From Laguncularia racemosa (lineage: Eukaryota > Streptophyta > Magnoliopsida > Myrtales > Combretaceae), in NCBI GenBank assembly GCA_037954665.1, contig JBBMOL010000012.1:186001-250000 (forward strand): a stretch of DNA of 64,000 bases, read 5' to 3'. A program made the translations under genes and the position numbers. Below are positions 56,584 to 64,000 of the stretch, piece after piece (positions within the stretch are counted from its first letter, which is position 1; every line of letters begins with the position of its first letter). The notes beneath the pieces are model-generated. The model searched no databases, had not been told where the DNA came from, and saw nothing but the letters and a program-made list of their open reading frames with translations.

Positions 56584-59500
56584 ATGTCTCAAGCAGCGAG
56601 GTTGAGTCTCCGATTGCAAAAGGAGCTGAAGCTACTCCTAACAGACCCTCCTCCTTCCGCTTCTTTCCCTTTTCTCTCTCCTAACTCCGACCTCTCCTCT
56701 CTCTCCCTCATTCACGCTCGTGAGTCACACTTCTTTTCTGCACTCCCTCTCTCTCTCTCTTGTTTATGTCAAATCATTTTATACAATTTGTTTGCTTTAC
56801 TTTTCAGAAATTCGTGGACCTGAAGGAACTGTCTACACTGATGGGGTCTTCAATATCAAGATCCAGATTCCTGAACGGTGCTCTCCCTCTTCCAGTACCT
56901 AATTTTTCTTTCACTTTTTTTTCTTTTTCCTTGAAATTTCCTTCTTTTTATGCTAGATTCAATGACGTCCTTAGTTGCAATAAAAACACGCACTTTTCCA
57001 GAAATTAGTTTACATAACAATGATATGCCGTTTTTCGATTGTCTTGAGTTAAGTAACTAATGACCAGCCGATTTATTATCCAATTAATCAAATGCGAATT
57101 TTCGATTAGGTTGAGGTTGTATTGCAAGGATGTTACTTTTGCAATTCTAATGTTGGTTTTAAAGTTATGGATTTTAATTTAATTATTTAGCAGGTACATT
57201 ATTTGGGTTGAAATGGGGATGTTTCTGTAATTTACCCTGTCTATGTATTCCCGAATTAGTATTTCATAGACAATCTATCAAGAAGTTTCAATGAATGGCC
57301 TTGTGAAGTGAGAAGTTGATCAACAGTTAGGGCCCCTAGAAGCCTGTGGAAGTCAAAATGGCTATGGATTTGAGCTGTGATTCCATCTTTTGAATGTGAA
57401 ATCACTATTTATTTTAATACTTGAATAATCGTTGCTTTTTTAATGCAAAGACTTACCTATGCTATGTAGCTCAATTTTTCACTGTTTAAGTTCAAATGAC
57501 CAAACTGCTACCATTGCAGTTTAAACTACTGTATTAGGAATAGATAAATTATACTTTGTCTTTGTTAATTTAGGTTTTTGATTATTTTTTATCTGTGTTG
57601 TTGGTAATCTCATATGTTTGATGGGTGGAGGTAGGTTTGATGAATATGAGTTTTGAGGCCAAGAGTATAGTTTTGTTATGATACGTTCAATGGTAATTTA
57701 TTTTTAATTTTAGAACTGGATTTTGGATGTCACTCCTCTTCGAGTGTCAGATTTTGTAACTGATAGGTTCTTGGGTATTTTCACTTAACAGGTATCCATT
57801 TCTCCCACCAATTGTCACTTTTGTGACACCAATATACCATCCAAATATCGATAATGGAGGACGGATTTGCCTGGATATTCTCAATCTTCCTCCAAAAGTA
57901 AGTCCTGCTATCTTTTTTCTTTCTTTCTTTTTCTTTTTCTTTTTTTTTTGAATTCCTATAAATTAGTCACTTTGTCTGTCTTGGTAACTGGTTCTGTAGT
58001 GGAAATCGTGGTGGCAGTTTTAAAAGATATGTCTTTCTTGTTTGAAATATACAAGTTTTCACCAATTTCTTGTAGTTCTAAATTCTTTTCAGCAAAACTA
58101 TTCAAGAAATTTCTTCAGGCAATTATTTCTACTATTTATTTTTTTGATATGTCATGCGATATAGCCAATTTCAGTGATTCAAACAGATGACAAGGATGAC
58201 ATTTAGATTTGATTCTAAAATAAGTATTTGTTAAGTTGAAGAACTGATTTAATTGAAATGAATTGGAAAAGATAATCTTTAGAAGTTAAGGTTTGTATTA
58301 CTGTATAAAATAAAGGTAAATTGTAGATAAACCTTCAGAACTCTTGGCAGGTTTGGGCAAACCCTTGAAACACTTAAAACGCATCTTTACCTTTCTATAA
58401 CTTTTATAAATATGCACTTACCTCTTAAAGGTCACTTTGTTTGAGGCTTTTAGTAGCAATTTTAAGAGATTTAATGATGGTGCGGAAAGTAGGTAACATT
58501 AAGCGAATAATGACCAGGCAGTTAACTGCCAGCTTTGCGTAGTGGCCTTAGGTAGTCAACCAGAGATCTTAGTTGCTAGGTTAGAATCTTTATGTATCTT
58601 TTAAGTTATTTTTTGAAGACTGAATAGGCGTTCCTACTGTACTTGAAAAACAGAACTCATTAAATAGGATTACTTTATATTGGGAGTGGCTGTGAATATT
58701 CATCCTTGTGCATTGGCGTGTAGTTTAGAGCCGTAAACTCATGTTATTTGCATTTTACGCTGTGCTAGTAAGTGCAAAATTTTCGAAAGTTATGTGGTGC
58801 GGTCTATTTACATCTTATCAATAGTTTTCAGGATATATTTATAAAATAAATTGCCGTTCATTCTAGCTGTTGTTTTTGTCAACATGTTTGTAACTTTGCT
58901 AAACAATCTGGTAGTCTCTTTGTGAATGACTTGGATGACTAGCTAATAAAACTTTTTATAACGACTGACTAAGAACTTCAGTTCTTTTGGCTTATTTATA
59001 CTTTGTATGGTGATCTTATTCTAACACAAGTAATGAGGTTGATGTAGTCAGTTTGCAGCTTTTATCCTTAGGATGTTTCTGTCTATTTGTGGTTGGAGTA
59101 ATGATGGTTTCTCACTTCACCAGTGGATGCATCTTGCTTACTTTAAATTCCATGTGGACTTACTGTGAATCTCATGCTGCATAGCCTGTGTGATTTGATG
59201 AAATATTCACTCATATATGATGTATCATTGTACCTTATTCTTCACTTTTGCTATAATAAACCTAAAGAGGACGGCAGTTGTGTTATGATCTTTGCATTTC
59301 TTGACACTAGGAAAATGGCTATAACTTAAAGGACTTGTTTGGATTATTTATTTTTTGTTTGTATCCAATTTGTGTCTAATCTGTATCTAGTGTGTAATTA
59401 TCTTTTTTATCTTTTTTCTATTTATTTTGAGGTAAATGCTCATATTCAAATGAATATGAAACAAATGTCAAATAAACAAAAATCAGATGAGCCAAGCGGG

Positions 59501-61891
59501 CCCAAAATATGAAAGTAAATCGATCTGGACAAAGAAAAGCTTATTATTATTATTATTATTTATAAAAGCTATTATGTAATGAATTCAAAGGTTAAATGAG
59601 TCAACGTAGAGAGAATCTCTTTAGCACTTACAAGAAACAGTAATTATGTGGACCAGCAGTTTCCAAGGAATCAAGAGAGCAGCTAAACACCCTTGTTGTG
59701 CAAAATCCCATGTGCAAGCTTGATGAACCAAATATACCAATATAAATGAATTTTGAAACATTCAGCTGGTTGAAGAGGAACATTAATCCTTAATGCGATG
59801 CTCTGAAGAAAGCAATATAATTTTCAGAAAATTTCAATGCTTTTCACTTCAAAGGTAAGAATAAAAAATCCAACCTTGCAACTGAAGTGGCTGAATTAAT
59901 GTTGCTGAAAAGTTGACAATTAATAGCTGTCAATTATCTGCTTTTCCAATGTCAAGAGTCAAATGTTCTAATTGTTCTTCCAATGATCTCATGTGTAATC
60001 AATTGTTTTTTTGGGACTTTTCCTATTTTCTGATGCTTTTACTATATGTCACTTTACGTTTATCATTCTGTAGTCTTCCTGGTGTGAGCAATTAACAACT
60101 AAAGTGCATAATACTACACATTGTTCATTCTTGGATGAGTAACATCCTTGCATTGGGAATCTAAGCAGGGTGCATGGCAGCCATCACTGAACATTTCTAC
60201 TGTGTTAACAAGCATTGGGTTGTTATTGAGTGAACCAAATGCTGATGATGGCCTTATGTGTGAAGCGGTGAGAAAATATTTACTACTGTAATAGCAATTC
60301 CATGGATGTCTATTCTATACCTGACTGTTCTGCTTCTCCCAGCAGAGCAGGGAATACAAATATAACAGACAGGCATTTGACCAGAAGGCACGGTTTATGA
60401 CTCTAAAATATGCAAAAGCTGATGCTAGTGGAAGCATTTCCAGCAGTTCAGGCCATCAGCTCAGAGCTGATCCAAGCAAGGTAGGCAAGATCTTTGTTCA
60501 TCTGATTGGAGAGGTAAAGCTGATTATGATCCAAACTACTCAGATGTTATGCAACCCAAGGATTTTCAGCATTTTAGGAGTGCTTTCAGAAAATATCTTA
60601 CTTAACATATTAGATAAGAGGTTGATGCAAAAGGAAAAAATTGCTTCTTTACATGCATGATTGAAAAAGAAAATCCATAGCTTATGGAGGTAATTCCTAT
60701 TTTCTCACTTCAGTTAATGAGATTATTATGTTTTGCAAACTTATATGGCAGGTCAAATGCAGTGAAAATAAGAATGAATTGCAAGATGAAGTTAAGGAGT
60801 GTGCAGTAGTCAAGAAGTTTTGTGGGATTAGCCAGAAGCTTTCATTGGAATCCTCTGCCTTGGTTCAGCAAAGAGGCAATAACCAGGAAAAAAATGAAGC
60901 TGCCAACCCCCATCCAGGCAGTTTTAATCTTGAGGAATGCATCAAGGTTGGGGCTTCTAAAGAAGAGAGAATATACACTGAAAACAACAATTGTGAGAAG
61001 CTAAGTGGGAATGAGAAGATATATTCAGTAGAATCTCATCACCAATTACACAATTCTGGCAAGGAGAGTACAATATCTCGTCACCATTCAGCTTCTAATT
61101 CCTGCACTGCTGAAACTGATGTCTGTGACCCAGTTGAGTTCTCATTCAACTATAAAAAAACCACTGAAAATCTAGAAATTATTGATAAAAACTTGAATAA
61201 ACCCTCTAATGGAATGCAGCCATTGGGATCGTCTGATACCCAAATAAGCAGTGGCAATAAGGAGAAAGATATTACAACCTCTCAGCTGTTGCCCTTGCAG
61301 CCCCATTCCAATGCACCAAAGATGGTTTTGGAAGTAGAGGAAGTTGATCAGGCTGAGCTACAGTCTCTTAAGGACTCCTCTAAATTTAAGAGTGATGGCT
61401 CCACTGAAATGCAAATTGGAAAGTTGAGTGTCAGCAGTAAGAAGCGTTCTCTAGGACTTAAGGGCCTGCTGTGGAAAATGGACAAAGATGAAAAAGGTTC
61501 TCTGGGTCCAGTCCCCAGATTACAACTTCCAACTCCCCAGAATCTTTCACTGAAGAATGGGAGTAGTAAGAGATTGTCTCTAGGTTTGCCAACTCCATTG
61601 CGAGAGAGAAATGTTGATGACCAGTTCTTGCCATGGATGAAAAGATCCATGGATTCAATAGATGCCAAACTTGTGCAAGTGAGCTATAAGCAAGATGTGA
61701 AACACTTTGAGCCAGATCACCACGCAACAGGGGAAGTTGACCAAGAAGAGGCTGATGAGCCACTGCCAGCAGCCTCGGATGCCATGATTGTATTAGATAG
61801 TGAAGATAGTGAGGAGGAAGGTGATAAGCCTGCAAGTTGTACACTGCTGCTCAGAAGGAAGCGGTTGGGGAATCGTAAACTCAAAGCTTAA
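56584..61891 (+). CDS. UBC37: ubiquitin-conjugating enzyme E2, UBC37/UBE2T-like
   Basis: There are six coding exons: 56584-56719, 56808-56877, 57792-57897, 60169-60267, 60343-60480 and 60752-61891. Phases agree and give 562 residues ending TAA. The UBC fold covers residues 1 to about 165, with the HPN motif at 85-87, the catalytic cysteine at 95 in GGRICLDILNLPPK, and the GAWQPSLNISTVLTSI and SEPNADDGLM segments. These match plant UBC37 and animal UBE2T, the Fanconi anaemia pathway E2. E2s carry ubiquitin as a thioester to E3 ligases. The start codon is the first in frame, opening with SQAARLSLRLQKELK. The last exon encodes about 379 mostly disordered residues, rich in Ser, Lys and Glu, with an acidic SUMO-interaction-like IVLDSEDSEEE near 529 and a basic end (RRKRLGNRKLKA). 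Intron 3 is long (2271 bp). Exon 5 has a tandem CAGCAG acceptor, so Gln may be included or not. Confidence 0.92.
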
Positions 61892-64000
61892 GTGGAGCTA
61901 CATCAAAATGACATTTGAGTACAGCTTTTCCTTTCTTAATTCAATAGGGTATCGATAAAGTAGTAATCATGCCAAAAGATGTATAGTATCCTAACATCTG
62001 AACTGCTAAACCCTGATTCTATAATTTTTAGGAGTTCCATTATATCTCAAAATCACTGGAAGAGTAGTATGCTCTTTAATTGGGACTTTTGCTGATAGCA
62101 TAGTTTTGTTTAGTGTTTGATGCCTGATCTCTAGTTTAGATCTTCATATTTTCTTTTTTCTTTTTTTTTTCCCCTTTTCTTAGAATTTTTGGTTTATTTT
62201 CTTTGGTAGTTGCACAACAAAATGGTAAGGTTTGTCTTTCCCTCCTTAAACATCCAAATATGGAAAAATGATTGAAAAATATCAAATGAATTCATGAAAT
62301 GGTGAACCATTAGGTGTAAAGATCTAAGGACTAGACTATACCTAAAATATGGTCTAATCTGTCCCTAAAGGAAAACATGGAGAGAAGCAACTTTAGACAT
62401 GAGAAAAGGGAGTCCCAGTAAAATTTTGCCTGTGGAAGACTTTCCTGTATATATTTTGCATCTTAGTTATTTGGAATTATGATTTGGAGAATGTTAGAGG
62501 ATCGAGTTTGAGATCTAGTTGTAGGATGATTTACGATTGATGATGACTTCAGGTTCTATTTTATATTTAGATGATTTCCTTTCATGCTTCCCTATGATCA
62601 ACTTAGGTCTGGGCTCATTAGAGAGAACCCAACAATCACATAATTTCTAGAAAGCTTTCAAGAAAATAGACGTAGGTTTCTTTCATTAATTTCCTACCAT
62701 TTAAAAATACAAGAATGACGGTTACCTTGGTCCTCTACTTTCCTGGATTTTCTCGTACACGACTACTAATGGAAATTGCCTTCTACACAAACTACTAACT
62801 GCCCACTATCTACTGACTCCAGTTCTGGCTGCCACATACAGCCTTTATAGACACTGACACTTGGACAGCCAACACATAAACAAATAGAACTCTGACCATT
62901 ATACATAATTACTCGAATACACACATGCGTAATTACACGAATACACACCATGACAACATAAATACGTACATATCATACAGCTAGGACTTAAACCACTCAG
63001 GACTCCTAACACTACTGCTGCTTCTTGTTTCTGTGCCTTTGGTATACATATTTAAATGGGATAACTGGAGCAGCTTGGTCCTTAACAAAGAACTTCTTAC
63101 TTCTCCTGCATTTTGGCACCTGTCTATATGAAGAGAGGGTATGGTGGTCATTTGATGTTAATATTATCAACAAGGTGAAACCTACATTGTTGCTGTTCAT
63201 TTGATGTTAATATTCTATTCGTGTTGAAGCCCAATTAACGATGGATTCGGAAGTGTATGTTCTGCTTATCCTTGTAGGTTGTAGCTTTAGCTTGGAATTT
63301 GATTGTACTAAGGGTTGCATTAATGAATGCTTCCAAGGCATTAGTTAACCAATCTAAAAAAGAAACTTTCTAAGGCTGATTATGTATTCTAGAAAAAGGC
63401 AAATATGTGGAAATGTGTAATATATCTGGGCAAATTCCTAAATATAAATCCCACATCAAATTTACAAGCTTAAACTTTTAGATTAGATAATTATAGTGCC
63501 AATCTCAACAAGTTAGGTATTTGGTTCAAACTCTTGTGCTATCATTCAACCCTATGTAATTAAGTAGTCCATCTGATGTGCTCAAATCAAAGTACTAACT
63601 ATTAAGTGAGGAAACTATGAAATAATAAATATAAACACCTACACCACAAATTTAAGCTTTTAAATCATATGGTTGTACTAACCTAAACATATGAATAGTG
63701 TGATTCCACCATAAAAGTGTTACCAAGTTATTGGCAAATATTCCTATACTTTTGGATACCCTTTACTTTCAGAAGTGGAGTAGAAAATAAGCTAGATATG
63801 GCTGATTTCTAAGCATTGACATTCACATTGAATATAGCATTACAAGATAAAGATGTAAATCATCGAAGTAAAGGTGATATGCTACTAAGACATTCTTATC
63901 CCAAACTTTTCAATGGCTCTTGACTACACTCAAATATGTCATGAGACACTCATAGTTTTGCCTACCTGAATACAAAGAATTGACTTGTTAAATTATTAGA
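61892..64000. other. 3' flank of the UBC37-like gene
   Basis: The first few hundred bases are probably 3' UTR, but no firm polyadenylation signal was chosen. The rest is AT-rich. A 19-base repeat (TCATTTGATGTTAATATT) occurs near 63149 and 63197. No further gene is seen. Confidence 0.5.

Noticed and set aside
56375..57008. Several short plus-strand frames around the first E2 exons
   Set aside because: They are out-of-frame readings of the pyrimidine-rich leader and exon 1. The E2 frame starting at 56584 fits family conservation.
57867..58190. 107-codon plus-strand frame beginning in exon 3 of the E2 gene
   Set aside because: It runs out of frame from the exon into intron 3 with T-rich composition. 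It is not an alternative protein.
61348..61844. Two minus-strand open frames opposite the last E2 exon
   Set aside because: They are antisense shadows of the long open exon.

Overview
The window is nuclear DNA from a flowering plant, most likely a eudicot. It is AT-rich and dominated by decayed retrotransposons nested in one another. It also holds two intron-containing genes with clear plant relatives and one cytosolic-type tRNA gene. I cannot name the species.

Layout. Positions 1-5962 are a decayed Ty3/gypsy element on the minus strand, cut by the window edge and interrupted by a 1.4-kb hAT-like element. Positions 6133-25690 are a stack of gypsy elements. The host is a chromovirus-like copy (B, minus strand) with three related LTR segments. 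A complete 7-kb gypsy copy (A, minus strand, 5-bp target duplication) sits inside B's integrase. A second hAT-like element sits inside A's reverse transcriptase. A plus-strand gypsy fragment (C) lies where B's gag should be. Positions 25.7-30.9 kb are mostly anonymous AT-rich DNA. A Tourist-like MITE lies at 30.9-31.35 kb. Positions 31.7-36.15 kb are a broken Ty1/copia element (minus strand) with a PIF/Harbinger-like insertion in its gag. Positions 36.2-42.1 kb are intergenic with one more MITE.

The two protein-coding genes are in the right half. A kinesin-13 gene (KIN13B-like, minus strand, 12 coding exons, 700 residues, 47926 to 42157) is intact and carries a GC-rich hAT-like element in its sixth intron. 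Positions 48.3-56.3 kb are intergenic, with a possible LTR and a small MITE. A tRNA-Leu(AAG) gene at 56319-56399 lies 184 bp ahead of the start codon of a UBC37/UBE2T-like ubiquitin-conjugating enzyme gene (plus strand, 6 coding exons, 562 residues, 56584-61891). That enzyme has a long C-terminal extension ending in a SUMO-interaction-like motif. The last 2 kb are 3' flank.

No operon-like organisation applies. Kinesin-13 acts on microtubules and UBC37 on ubiquitin transfer, and nothing seen links them functionally. No wholly new system was found. The strongest results are the base-precise transposon nesting history, the related hAT pair, the triple-LTR arrangement of element B, the intronic transposon in the kinesin gene, and the C-terminal extension of the E2.
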